Source: Suillus spraguei (taxonomy: Eukaryota > Basidiomycota > Agaricomycetes > Boletales > Suillaceae). Taken from it: a stretch of 64,000 nt of DNA. The stretch lies in contig JABCPU010000270.1 in assembly GCA_016800925.1 (NCBI GenBank), positions 27,773 through 91,772 on the forward strand. The letters run 5' to 3'. How positions within the stretch are numbered: position 1 is the stretch's first letter; each line of letters begins with the position of its first letter. The notes beneath the pieces are model-generated. The model searched no databases. It was not told the DNA's origin and worked only from the letters and a program-made list of their open reading frames with translations. The position numbers and the translations under genes were made by a program. Below are positions 11,034 to 21,730 of this stretch, one piece after another.

Positions 11034-11282
11034 TCAAGATGACGATCTGCAGTACGGTGTCTCAGTTACATCATTCTATAACAAGTCAGTCAATAAGTTA
11101 ATCCAACGCAAAATAATTATACTCACATAACAATCATTAGAGCAGCAGTCGCTGGCGATATTACAAAAATCGCCATCGTTGGCGCATTTACGTTGTGAGT
11201 CTCTGATGAAAAGAGATGGTGTTGCGCTGACAGAAAGAGATGCTGTCAAAACAGCCACGACGACGAGTAAGACAGAACGCAT
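11034..11282 (-). CDS. Small secreted six-cysteine (knottin-like) protein
   Basis: Two exons: 11282-11127 (52 codons) and 11075-11034, separated by a 51-bp intron (11076-11126) with donor GTGAGT, a TTGACTGAC branch-like site and acceptor TTATAG. The phase fits and gives a protein of 65 residues. Residues 1-20 form a typical signal peptide (hydrophobic LLVVVAVLTASLSVSA). The mature part holds exactly six cysteines with spacing C-x6-C-x5-CC-x3-C-x8-C, the framework of inhibitor cystine-knot peptides; the last cysteine comes from exon 2. It should be secreted and disulfide-stabilised. Its activity cannot be told from sequence: similar small peptides in fungi may be effectors, antimicrobials or protease inhibitors. 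No matching neighbour or cluster is visible. Confidence 0.7.
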
Positions 11283-11827
11283 TAGTTGCTTGTGATATGA
11301 GGTCTGGTAGAGAGGTTCTCGAATAACTCGTAGGTACTAGTAGGCGAGACGGCTTGCTTTTATGTCCTGAAAACCTCTCTAACCATTCTAGGAATCAAGA
11401 GTGGATGGTGTAATAGTAGTCGTTTGGTGGCCCTGCAACTAGCAGGGGAAATGGAGGCTAACAATATATGGATAGATTCTGGGCTCGGTATTGTGTGACC
11501 CGGTTCCCAAGACTCACTGACAGCTCGGATCCGAGTAGGCAGCAATGCAATTGTCCTTTCTTGAGAGCTTACTACTTGACACAATAAATTTCATCATCTC
11601 TCGACAAATGTTAACATACGCAATACCTATGTGTACAGGTACGTATATATATTTTGTATTCATTTCCGTCCTATGTAGAGTAGTGCTTTATGAGGGACAA
11701 TATTGTACAATGTAAGGGACACCTATGTCCTTGCCGCACTTCAAGGCTCGCAAAATGCCCTGGAGTGAGGAATCCTCCACCAGTCTGCCGATCCTGCTGG
11801 CCATTAACTGCCCAAACTTCCGAAACA
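11283..11827. other. Intergenic stretch
   Basis: No recognisable gene. The minus-strand open frame 11915-11688 overlaps the last exon of the next gene in another frame and is probably its shadow or 3' untranslated region. Confidence 0.3.
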
Positions 11828-13678
11828 TCACGTAGGTACAACATCGGTCAATAAGCTCATCAAGAATATAAATCCCAAGGAGGTAGAGCAAGCCAAAGCC
11901 AGCGCGCCCCACCAAGCAGTTTCAGTTAAACCTAAGTCTAAATTATCCGTCAAAACGATGTCATATGCATGTTGGACCCCTCTCCCCAACACGCTCGAGT
12001 TGCAGTAACAATTATCATAGAAATTCGCAAACTGCAGCACACTGGTTGTGACTACCCAGACTGCATTGACGGTTGCCAAGAATTTCCCACCCCATCTCAA
12101 AAGGTTCGACAGGACCTTTGCGAGAGGCATTGCGATAGAAAAGAAAGGACTCCAGCTGGATCTGCCCGAGTATGAATATGTGTAGTGCGAAATGATGCTC
12201 GACGCGACTAGCATCGCCCACACCATCGTAGCCAGTGCGCCGTAGACGATATAACCAACAGATCTACAACCAAGGCCCTGTCGTGTCCCGTTTGTCAGTG
12301 GCAGGTATAGGTATGTACATCAAACGATACTTACCGTTGTCGGACTAAAATATACAATCAGTACTGCAGCTCCAGTTGTTGCCCACTGCAAAGCTATGGG
12401 CAGGAGCGACGCCACAAACATGCGGAGAAATATTCCTGATGCCCAGGGGCTCCATATTCCGTATCGAGGAAGTCTGCAGTAGGCATTGACTTCGGACGGG
12501 GTTCCAGACCTGTTGCTGGGCTCAATAACGTCCCTCCCACCCGCGTTCTTCCATATACTCCCCATCCTGACCGGTCTATGTATTCTGGAATTCTTGGAGG
12601 CCATTCGAAAAGCATCGAAGACATCCTCTGCCGACCGAGACCATGGGATGGCTCGGGCATAGTTGTAGATGGGTGGAGTTAAATTTTCGTCAGGAGATGA
12701 ATGTTGTTCCAAAGTGAAATCGATGGACATTGCTCGTCTTCCGGAAATATCTGATGCCTTCACGACTCCATAATGGGTGGCTACAAATGCCATTGCATCT
12801 GCAGTTTCCATGGCCCGTTTAATGCGCACATAGTCACACTTTGGGGATAGCTGCAGCCAACCTATAACGATTGGTATGAGCCACAACCAAACCGATCCCA
12901 CGCCTTGACCGTTGGAGTTGAGATTGGCGCTAATGTCCGATAGCGAGCCGACGACTGTCAATAGGTATGCAACAATGACCCAAGCAATGGATGTCGCAGA
13001 TGCGATGGACCAAGTGAGAGTATAATCGAGACAATCGGCAATCGCCGGCCACCAGTCGTCATTCTCTGGTAGGACAACGAGGGAGCTGAGCAGCGAGTTT
13101 TCATTTGTTATTTTCAGTGGAGTTTGTTGAAGGCTTATAAGGATGCGGACGGCATGTCTAGCGTTGGGGAAGGACACGATCTCGAATTGGCGACTGATCC
13201 ACCGAGCATTGAGAATAGTGAGAATCATTGAGTAACCGGCGAGTACCGGTGAACCGACTGTGAGGATAGCAGACATGAGGTTGTCAACTCTATGTCTTGC
13301 ACCGAAAGGCAGTTGAGAAATGAGCGCAAGGTAGGGTAATAGCCAGGCACCGAACTGCTGCGAAGTGATTATCCAGGTGGGCTCCTGTAATCCAGAGCCA
13401 CAATGTGAAAGACACATATCATAGGTGAATCCAGCTGCATTTAAGATATCCGATATGTTTTCTATATTTCTACCATTGGCATCCACCAATCCAGACGCAT
13501 CGTATGTGTTATTCGCATGATTTCTGAAGTTGATGAAGCAGTCGGTAAAATTGACTGCGTACGCCCCTCGGAGGGACACAGACAGCAGGAGAAACAATCG
13601 GATCTCTAGGAGAATGGTGAGCAGAAGTCAAGACAAGATTTCAGACTCACTAATTGTATTGCGCATTAGCTGCATCAT
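11828..13678 (-). CDS. Polytopic membrane protein with signal peptide (3 exons)
   Basis: Exons 13678-13651, 13605-12335 and 12277-11828 join in frame (28 + 1271 + 450 nt), giving about 582 residues. The introns are 45 bp (GTGAGT..CTAG) and 57 bp (GTAAGT..ACAG). The start ATG at 13678 gives an N-terminal signal sequence (IRLFLLLSVSLRGAYA) before an extracellular segment with NFT and NNT sequons and several cysteines. About eight hydrophobic spans follow, including ones around FGAWLLPYLALISQL, SAILTVGSPVLAGYSMIL, WVIVAYLLTVVG and VWLWLIPIVIGWLQL, and more in the last exon. A hydrophilic loop of about 100 residues separates the two halves. I recognise this as a type of uncharacterised basidiomycete integral membrane protein but cannot name a domain. 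The consistent intron phases suggest it is intact. Its function is unknown. Confidence 0.7.
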
Positions 13679-13679
13679 A

Positions 13680-14270
13680 TCATAGGGCAGAGCGCACCAA
13701 TGGATTTATATAAGGGAGTTCCCGACCCGTAAGCCCCAAGAAACTGGTGATAAACATATTTGACCAACAGCCGTTTAACATCGTCATCCAGAACTTTTAT
13801 GTTCAAACCTGGCGACTCGTTACTAACTGATATCTGGACTTTGAAATGATATAGGAACTTACTACGTCCGGTTTCGGCCGACCTCTCCAAATCAACGTTC
13901 ACTCCAAATTCAGCCTGAGCTTCGAGCGAAATTGAACTGCAGGAATTTTGCAGACTCGGATACCACACCCGTGAATCTAACTCAATGATGATTCAAAGAG
14001 ATATGCACCTTCAAGGCAAACCAGACACGCAGCGGAAAGCAGCCTTGTGCTTGCGTCTATACCGTACATGTGGGGGTAGTGGATTGGTTGAAAATTAAAC
14101 CAGGCTTGGTCGTCACCGCACAATTGTTTAGATAGCGGGTACAGTAATGCGAGGCGGGCAAGTATGCAACATCCGGTAAGCACATCTGAGGAGTGAATAT
14201 TACTATAATTTAGAACCGAACACAAAATGGAAGGAAGCACCAGCCTGTACGTAGCGTTTTTACGTGTCAT
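13680..14270 (-). CDS. Hypothetical protein, two possible exons
   Basis: Two minus-strand open frames (14270-13977, starting ATG, and 13968-13675) lie just upstream of the polytopic membrane protein gene. The second ends within a few bases of that gene's ATG. The first has some hydrophobic character (LTGCCILARLALLYPL). I cannot join them with a convincing intron and recognise no family. They could be a small gene, upstream exons of the neighbour, or chance frames. Confidence 0.25.
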
Positions 14271-14998
14271 GTAGTACTCCGTACACCGCTTGCTGTGGGA
14301 ATACTTCAGATGCCAACGAATTTACGTCGAGGCTCTGGCTTGCTAACAGGGGGGGACAGTCGCGGTGGCCCAGTTGTGAGACCTGAATCCTGATGGTCAC
14401 GGTCCAGTCACGGTACTATTGAGTAAGCTTAAGTGGACCAAATTCACTCCTGCGATATACATCCTGATCCTCTCAGGCTAGCCTAAGTGCTTGATAGCCT
14501 ACTATATACTACGAACCTGTTACGAACGCTCTTCCAGTCAACCGCGTTGATATCTTAGCACTGTGTCCTCAGGTAATTGATCCAATGCTACTTTGCAACT
14601 CATGTTGCATCAAGTGGCTCCGTCATTAAGAAGATGGTATCATTGTAGCCTATGAGATTCAGACCTCCCACAAAATATGTTCTGAATGCAGAACAAGGAA
14701 TCAAACCCGAAATTTACGCCGGAGTGTCGCCATGATGATCTAAACATCACCACCTCTTGGTGTCCGTGTCATTGTGTTATCGATGATTCGAGAATGATAT
14801 CTGCTATGAAAATCTAAGCGCTTTTTTAAAGCACGTTTCCAAGTATGCATATGGACACTCCAACAAATATATCCTACGTATCCCGCATTTCCAAGTCTAC
14901 GGATAATCGACTAATCTCCACAAAATATCCCGCATTTCCCAGCGTACGGATAGCCATCCATTCTCCACCAAGAATAGCACGGCGTTTAGGCTAAATCA
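14271..14998. other. No recognisable gene
   Basis: AT-rich intergenic DNA. An ATATCC(C/T)GCATTTCC-type element occurs twice (about 14875-14895 and 14925-14940). A B-box-like GGTTTGATTCC (minus strand, about 14700) has no matching A box, so I do not call a tRNA. Confidence 0.3.
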
Positions 14999-16337
14999 TT
15001 ACACATTGCAAAGTGCTCCTTTCACAGGCTCCCCCTCGCGTGTCCATAGTGAATCTACACTCCCTATCCTGTACAAGGTACTGTCATCGCGCGTAAATCG
15101 AGATGTGTAAATCGGTAAAGGCTTCGTAGGAAGATTTTTCTGGGAGTTTTTTTGTTCAGTGTCTACCTCTGTTGGAAGGGAGCTGCAAGTTTTTCCATTG
15201 ATTACGACACGAATAAGGACCATGTAGAAGGCAATCGAAATTATTGGCATGGTCTGGTTGATTGAGGCTCAGTATTTTTCCATGACAGGTGATACGGAAT
15301 TACCATGTCTACCAAAACCTCTTCTCCATTATTATTGTAGATGACACATATTAGTCTGGCAAAGAGCGCAGCAGAGTACAAAATAGCGGCATCCACAAGT
15401 ATGCGCACTATTGGCCAAATGGAGCCCCTCGTAGCGCGAACTGTAGAGACACTTCGTTCGGTCATCCAGATATGGTATGCGAGTAATCCTGGATACATTG
15501 AGTCAGGGCCTTTCTACGCGTGCGCAGAAACATTCTTACCTGAACTCAACAAATTAGTCAGGAGTGCCGAAATGATAAATGCCGGGACCCAGTCTGCGAG
15601 CAACGTAGTGAGGAGATCTGTGGAGTTTCTGGCTTGCGAAAGGCTGTAGACCCCAGAAATACCAGTCACTTTGAAGTTATGTCAGGACACGACTTAAGTA
15701 TGAGACACATACTGACCTGCAACACAGCACCATAGTATACTTGGTAGGATGATAACGCAGATCCTTCTCCAAATAACATAGCAACGATAAATCTTTGACC
15801 AGACAAGATAAACTCAGATGTTTTTAAGCCAGCAGATAAAATGAGAGCCCACCATTACCCCATCAGCGAGCAGAGTTTGCAAGACGTATAACATATGCTT
15901 CATGATGTATGTTTTTTCGGTAACATCACTAAAGAATGCCTCTGGCCCTCCTTGGAAGGTGTCACGATAGTTCACTAGTCCATCTTGGACACGAATAATA
16001 TTCACAGCGATGTGCTTGGGTGACATCAGTAGATGTACATCAGATATTAAAATGTGAGAAGCTAACCACAGTACTCAATATCAACAGCAGGATGGCCACT
16101 GCAGTGATTGGGCGATTCACGTCCTGCATGCGATGGTTGTTGGTCATAGCCCATATCGTACCCATAAACATGAGGACTGAAAAGCCTAGAGAACCCTAGC
16201 TTGGTGAGAATGGGTTGGACAAACCAATTGTGATACTTGCCGTATAAAACGCCTTCCAGCAGTGCTGACAGGATAGCAGCGGAGTCAGGTGAGATGCCTC
16301 TTGTTGAATCCATGACCAATGTGTGCTCGGCAGGCAT
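14999..16337 (-). CDS. Seven-exon polytopic membrane protein (basidiomycete-specific family)
   Basis: Seven exons join with every phase consistent: 16337-16241, 16185-16067, 16014-15853, 15792-15717, 15668-15540, 15488-15304 and 15253-14999 (1,023 nt, 340 residues). Introns are 49-60 bp; the first uses a GC donor (GCAAGT) with a normal AG acceptor. The protein shows the order typical of a widespread uncharacterised Agaricomycete seven-helix family: an N-terminal LLEGVLYG helix, AVAILLLILSTVHIAVN, the extracellular loop FQGGPEAFFSDV, a helix with LQTLLADGVM, the IYRCYVIWRR block, a long helix ending LLTNLLSSG, a basic loop, then the helices ILVDAAILYSAALFA and PIISIAFYMVLIRV. A hydrophilic C-terminal tail follows. 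It is probably a plasma or endomembrane protein; receptor-like topology is an inference and no ligand is known. Confidence 0.8.
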
Positions 16338-17366
16338 CTTTATCTATCATTTTATACAAATACCTTAGACCATTGTACCAGGAACTGCTGTCCTCGCTTG
16401 TTGAAGTCTTGCTGTATTATGATAGCCGGCGCATGATAGAGAAGAAGTAGGCCATATTCTCGGTCACAGCTTGACTCCGAGCCTCTCCTTTTCAGGAGCA
16501 CGTTTGATAGGGCGTTTTCATGAGATCCGACTACACCCAGGGCATAGATAAGTATAAACGGAGACTATCTAGCAGAGTTTGTTGTCCAGCGTTGACAAAA
16601 CGCAATTGAGATGAGGTTCACCCTACACCGATAATATTTAGTAATACTTCTATTACTAGTAGAGTGTGAGAAAATTTTGCTCATCGGCATCGATCTGCTC
16701 ACCGATCGGACGAGTCAGTATAAGTACTCGGTACTCGGGCTGGAGGAACAAGAGTCGATTCACCCACCCTTAGTGTTTCTACCCAATATGTACATCCTGT
16801 CCTTGCAAGTCGCCATATCACTGTCCCTGTCATTCTAGACCACGATTGTGTAACCAAACATGTATCAATACGCTTAGTAAGAATTGATCGATCGACTTCG
16901 GATCACGCGCACGCACCTAATGAAGTCTAGTCACCTGGCAGTCTATCATACTTGGCGAGGGTAAATTTCGTACATGTGGGTTCTGGAACCTCGCGCCCGT
17001 CCTCTTCGGTTTTAGTCACTGGCGCTGGTTGCTCGCTTCTTCGTCACAGTTCTAAAGCTTGACTCCCTCTGAAACCAACCAACCATACGATCTGTGTCTG
17101 TATATGAGTTGTCAGCATGCTGAGAACTGACCGTCCTAGTCTATGCAAGAAGGCGGCAGGCTCTTAATAAAACCTGGTTAACTCTAAAACGGCATTGTTA
17201 CGAAAGCACGGCCATAAGGCCAATCCGATATTGACAACGACATTTTAGAATCGACCAGGCCAATAAACAAGGTTCGTTCAGGGACTCGAAAAGTCCGACT
17301 GATAAATCGATAATAGGGTACCATAAGCACGCGCATGGCATCCTAATACCACACTCTTTTACCGTC
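16338..17366. other. Intergenic, about 1 kb
   Basis: No coding frame with a recognisable motif. A short perfect hairpin (AGTAATA-CTTC-TATTACT) lies at about 16640-16657. The leader motif GCATCCTAATACC, shared by the single-pass membrane gene family, lies just before 17352. Confidence 0.3.
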
Positions 17367-18229
17367 ATGTCCGACAATACTTGGGGAGACCCTACGTATA
17401 CTTGGGGGGACGGAGACTCTACGTATACTTGGGGATCGCATACATGGACACCTCAGCATCCACAACAACTATTGTCACAACAGAGGTATCTACAACAACC
17501 TCAATCCCTGTCCCAACTTCTTCTCCTTCTCCCTCTTCCTTGAAAAACTCACCACACACTGGCGCAATCGTAGGTGCCATCATCGCTGGTATTGCTGGTA
17601 TCGCCCTTCCCGCCCTCCTCATCTTCTACATACGCCGTCGTAGAAGGCGAGACCAGTTCGGCGGCAAATTTGACCCAGATCGTATCATTTCCCATAGTTC
17701 AAGGAACAGAATTCTCCCCCAAGTCGATCTTGGCGAGGAAAACGAAATTACCCACTACCCTGACAGTGAAAGCAACATGAGTCAATTTGGAGAAAGCCCC
17801 TTCCAACCCTCGGGCGCAGGAGGTGCAAGTACCCACCGCAGAAACTCCCCATTTGGCTCTCCCTCCCAATACTCTGCTCGCCCCAACTCTGCCGGCACGG
17901 GGTATTCCTCTCAGGGCTTTATAAACTCAGCCCCGGGCCAGCATCCTCAAGGCGCACCGAACATGCACCAAATGCAACATGCGGACCAGCATCACCAATT
18001 CCCCATCACATCTCCTGCTCCAATTGTTACCATGACTCCACCCTCCAGCAGCCATACAACGAAGGAGATAGAAGCTGCTGGGCGTCAGGGCCTTGGCCTC
18101 GCTACCCAACAAGAAGTCGACGGGGAGGGTTCTGGTGTTGTCCAGCACCAAGATGGAGGACGGGTGCATAGTGAAGAAGAAGGAGAACCAAGAGATATAC
18201 CCCCTGCGTATGACTCTATAAGGCAGTAA
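17367..18229 (+). CDS. Ser/Thr-rich single-pass membrane protein, copy B
   Basis: The usable start in the main frame is ATG 17444, giving 261 residues to the stop at 18229. The ATG that matches the family start by position (17367, ATGTCC after the CCTAATACC leader) is in another frame and opens onto a TYTWG repeat, so the 5' end is rearranged or needs an unseen intron. The ectodomain is only about 38 residues (Ser/Thr-rich), followed by a transmembrane span (about 40-62, AIVGAIIAGIAGIALPALLIF), a run of six arginines, the DQFGGKFDPDRIIS block and a tail rich in Gln, His, Gly and Pro. The C-terminus is RDIPPAYDSIRQ, a PPxY motif of the kind bound by WW domains of Rsp5/NEDD4-type ubiquitin ligases. 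It probably sits at the plasma membrane with tail-controlled turnover; this is inference. Confidence 0.7.
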
Positions 18230-18810
18230 GCTCATGCAGGAATTCCAGAAGGCAACATTTGAAGTTGAATCTGTGGTGGTGCCCCCGCCCCCGCCACGTT
18301 TCGATTGATGCCACTTTTGGACATTCATACGTATATACAGTGCATTGCCGTTGTCTTCATCATCATCTCAGACCCTCTTTCCACATTAAATATTATTGTA
18401 TATCTTTGCATTTTTGCTCGCCGATCTTTGTATTGTGAACTAATCATTTTTTGGGTCACGGTGCTCCGCACTGGACTCTTTTACATCATCTGTTGTCCGG
18501 CACAGCTTCACTTTTCAAAATTCGTCGATGTCGGAATGTTCTGTACGTCGCACCCTTCCTCGACCGGATCTTCCCGAGACGGGCGCGATGAGATTTTGTA
18601 TTCTTAACTAGGCATGTACGTGACCGCTCCAATATATTGGTTCAGTGAACGGGGTTTTTTAAACAGGATTCTTGTTGTCGTTCCACATTCTCAAGAAGCT
18701 GCTCGGATATAGAAAGTGGTGCGGAGCCTCTGCGCTGATCTGAGGTCTGATCTAACTTGCCAGTGTACAACGTAACATTCATCATTCTCCTGGCATAATG
18801 TTTTTTGATT
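18230..18810 (+). repeat. 3' flank of copy B, duplicated downstream of copy A
   Basis: The first 130 bp after the stop also resembles sequence 3' of copies E and F (AAGGCRA..TTGAAGTTGAATCTG, GGACATTCATACSTATRTACAGTGCAT). It is probably conserved 3' untranslated region. The part from about 18,400 matches 9,549-9,900. Confidence 0.5.
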
Positions 18811-20733
18811 TAAAAAAATTCAGTTTATTGTCCTTTGGGGTCGCAGACCCTATGTTGGACATAGCCTCATACACGGAGGGCTTAAGGCTCCTGCTCGATC
18901 GTTTCTACGGGAATGAACACTAATCAGAATGACCCATGCGTAGACTTTGATTGCTACTGCATGTCCTTCATTCAGGGTGCAACTGCCGACGTCGCCTTTA
19001 CATGATAGATTCTCAATGAGACTTATCATCGATCCTGTGCAATATTGCCGTATGCCTCACCACCGTATTGTTTTCCGATGAGTCACTGAGACAAACACTC
19101 AGGATTAGCGAAAGAATCCTAACGTACAATGTCCTGTATCATTTCTCATGGCAGTAAACGTCTCTTCGGGTGCGTGAACTCGGAGAATATTCTCGTGCGG
19201 ACTATATCAACATCATATCTTCTACACGCCTACCGCATCTCGTTGCTGACCAGCTAGTATGTCCATCTATCGTTACTAGCAAATTGTACCCCAGCACTGA
19301 CGCCGAAACTGTACTCGCTGTACGCGAAGATATTAGTTTGCTCATTGAATTGTCATTTCGAAATTCACTGCACGCAGTCGCCGCGGGCGGAATTTATCGT
19401 ATCAGCAAGTACTCTCCATCTGCGATTTTTGTGGAGATCGGATGGATATGTAGGTTTAAGCATGGCATGGCATTCTGACTGTCTCATGTTTCATGACGCC
19501 GTTCAAACTGAAAGCTCCACTTTTATTTTAAATGGCTGGAAATTTCATCAATGATGTGATATCCCCTGGCAGGCATTTCACCACTTCAAGATTCAATCTC
19601 TTTGTTCTCTGTTCATTCTTCACTGTAACACGTGAAATGTTTTTGAAGGTGGCACTGCGCGCTTCGCCGAGACATTCCCCACTACGTACTCTTATCTCCG
19701 TTGAAATGCCGTTGCAGAAGCTTGGACTTGGACTGTTGCGTAACTTGAAGGCTGTGATGGACAGAATACAGTCTGCTGTGTATGATGTGTATGTTCCGAG
19801 CACAGCTGTCACGTCCCTAGAGCCAAGAACATATGCCAGATTTCGGTGGCTGCAAGGTCCTCAACAGGCGGTGCTTCAGCTTTGGCAATCTGTGCAGACT
19901 GCAATCATGTCTAGATTGCATCATCACGATAGCAATGCTCCGAAGGTAGCTCGGTTCATCACATCCGAAGTTGATATTCTCCAACTCTAGAACCCGGAGT
20001 GAGTGATACACAATGTCTGGGCTCTGCACGTCCCTAGTTCAGGGCGCGGCAATCGAACATCCAATTAAGCTCCTGTTCAGATCGATGCATTCGAACCCTG
20101 GAAAATCTGCAGATCCTGTGCGCCAGAAAATTTCTCTAGGAAGGCAATCGGAGAACAGTCAGAGTATGGATATGTGAGTCAAAGGTGATCACGATCACAT
20201 TGCCTGATTTGTAGGAAGAACAGAAAAATGGAACTGGTCAGACATTTGAAGGCTTTGTTACAAATTCAGTGGTGTTTCCGACGATGACAGAGTGGACGAT
20301 GGTTATATCAGCACCACGTTTGAGTGCCTTGATCAAGACTGATATCATCAATTAACTTGACAGAACGACTAACATAAACATTAGTATCCGTTCTATGTAG
20401 CTCCTTCTAGCTATGGGTGCTTACGATCTACCAGGCGTCATTCTGCCATGGATGTCTGAGAAGTATCCGAGCCGGAAGAGCTCCTTGTCATCTTAATGTG
20501 TACTTGCTGGGACTTCAAAGAGATCTACAACGAGCGAGTTCATGGATGGGGTGAGCATGGTGGGATGGGATTCTAGAACAGATTACACCGGGCAGGAGTT
20601 TTCATCGATCATAAATATCTGCGAATAGTTTATGCAGCGTCGGCTCTGCGATTTCGAGATTCACAACTGAAAGACACTCATCATGCCAAGCCACCACCGA
20701 CAAGTCATTTCGTAGTCCAAATAAGCTATATGA
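18811..20733. other. No confidently recognisable gene
   Basis: A 152-codon plus-strand frame (19532-19990) and a minus-strand frame with a leucine-rich-looking piece (LRVLELENINFG, about 20000) overlap. The latter faintly suggests an F-box/LRR-type remnant. Neither is strong enough to call. The rest is stop-dense. Confidence 0.25.
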
Positions 20734-21730
20734 TCAGATATCACACTGTACTGACAGTACGGTCGGCAGATGACATGTTGGACGCAGAAATGCACCAGAG
20801 CCGTGCACTTGCCGGTTCACATGCCAGAGATGGAGATGCATGCGCGTGGCGAGGATCGCAAGGATGAAAGCTCGCAAGCTATGTGCGTGTTGTGGTGTTA
20901 TTAGTAGAAATTCATAACAGAAGTTGGAGGCGCATACTCTTCGAGGAGAGAGTAATATACGACCTGGGTGTGCGGAATATCAGTGACTTGCACCTATTGA
21001 CAGGTATAGGGAAGTTTACGCACATCAGAAGACATTACTAGAGCCCAGGACATTCACGGTCGAGAGAACTTTCAAGACAATAATCATCATTGATGAGGAT
21101 GAAAAGATATGGAAGTGCCGACTCACACAAACCGCATGCATAATAGAATATGTTATGCTTCACCAGAACGGCGTGCATACTGCCGTTGGACGCTCGCCAG
21201 GTCTGGACGATACGTATGAGTGTTAGGGCGAACAGTCCTGGAGAGAACATCATTCATTGCGTCTTAATCCAAGTTCCCAGTGACATACCAAGCTGAAAGA
21301 TAAACAAGAGAAGAAACGGCATGAAGAATTGGACTCTGGTTGAGCTCCGGAAGTAGCCTGTGATACCTGGGACCACGCTAGTCGTAACTGTGAGGTAGAG
21401 TAAATACATGCTAGTAGTAATGGGGGAAAGTGAGAGCACAAACTATGAGAGCTAATGATAGAGCTGAAACATATGCCAATGAACGATGCGGCGGTAGCCT
21501 GGCTGATTCATCAGCCATGGGGTCGGATGTCATGGGACTCACAAAAAGGGTAGACAGCATGGCTATTAGTATGATCCTGTTGCTGTTCCAAAGTGCATAT
21601 GTCCTAAGCACAAATTTTTTTGGAGGAATCGGATCAGAAGTACGTGTATGTCGCGGAGGAAGGAGAGATACATTCAGAGCAAGTGAGTGATATCACTCCG
21701 AGACCTGTAAGAGAAAAGAGTAGCGCTCGG
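20734..21730 (-). pseudogene. DUF6533-like seven-helix membrane protein, copy A (probably decayed)
   Basis: Minus-strand exon pieces follow the order of the basidiomycete DUF6533 family: a LRTYALWNSNRIILIAMLSTLF helix (about 21614-21550), a helix pair with TTSVVPGITGYFRSS and FFMPFLLLFIFQL, ALTLIRIVQTWRASNG plus AVLVKHNIFYYACGL, an FLSTVNVLGSSNVF exon, and a last exon with AILATRMHLHLWH. GT..AG introns fit between several of these: after STLF with donor GTGAGT, after FQL with donor GTATGT, and after ACGL with donor GTGAGT. The acceptor before LRTYALW is damaged relative to copies B and C, and a TGA follows NVF, so the gene is probably broken. The C-terminal stop is at 20736-20734. The family is an uncharacterised set of multi-pass proteins. 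Confidence 0.55.

Noticed and set aside
14690..14765. Minus-strand tRNA-like sequence with GGTTTGATTCC
   Set aside because: There is no matching A box at the right distance and no cloverleaf stem that I could fold.
16640..16657. Perfect 7-bp hairpin AGTAATA/TATTACT
   Set aside because: Short AT-rich hairpins are expected by chance in intergenic DNA, and no gene end lies next to it.
19528..20029. F-box/LRR-like gene on the minus strand or a 152-codon gene on the plus strand
   Set aside because: Only one leucine-rich phrase is suggestive, the frames are broken, and no F-box motif or intron pattern supports a gene.
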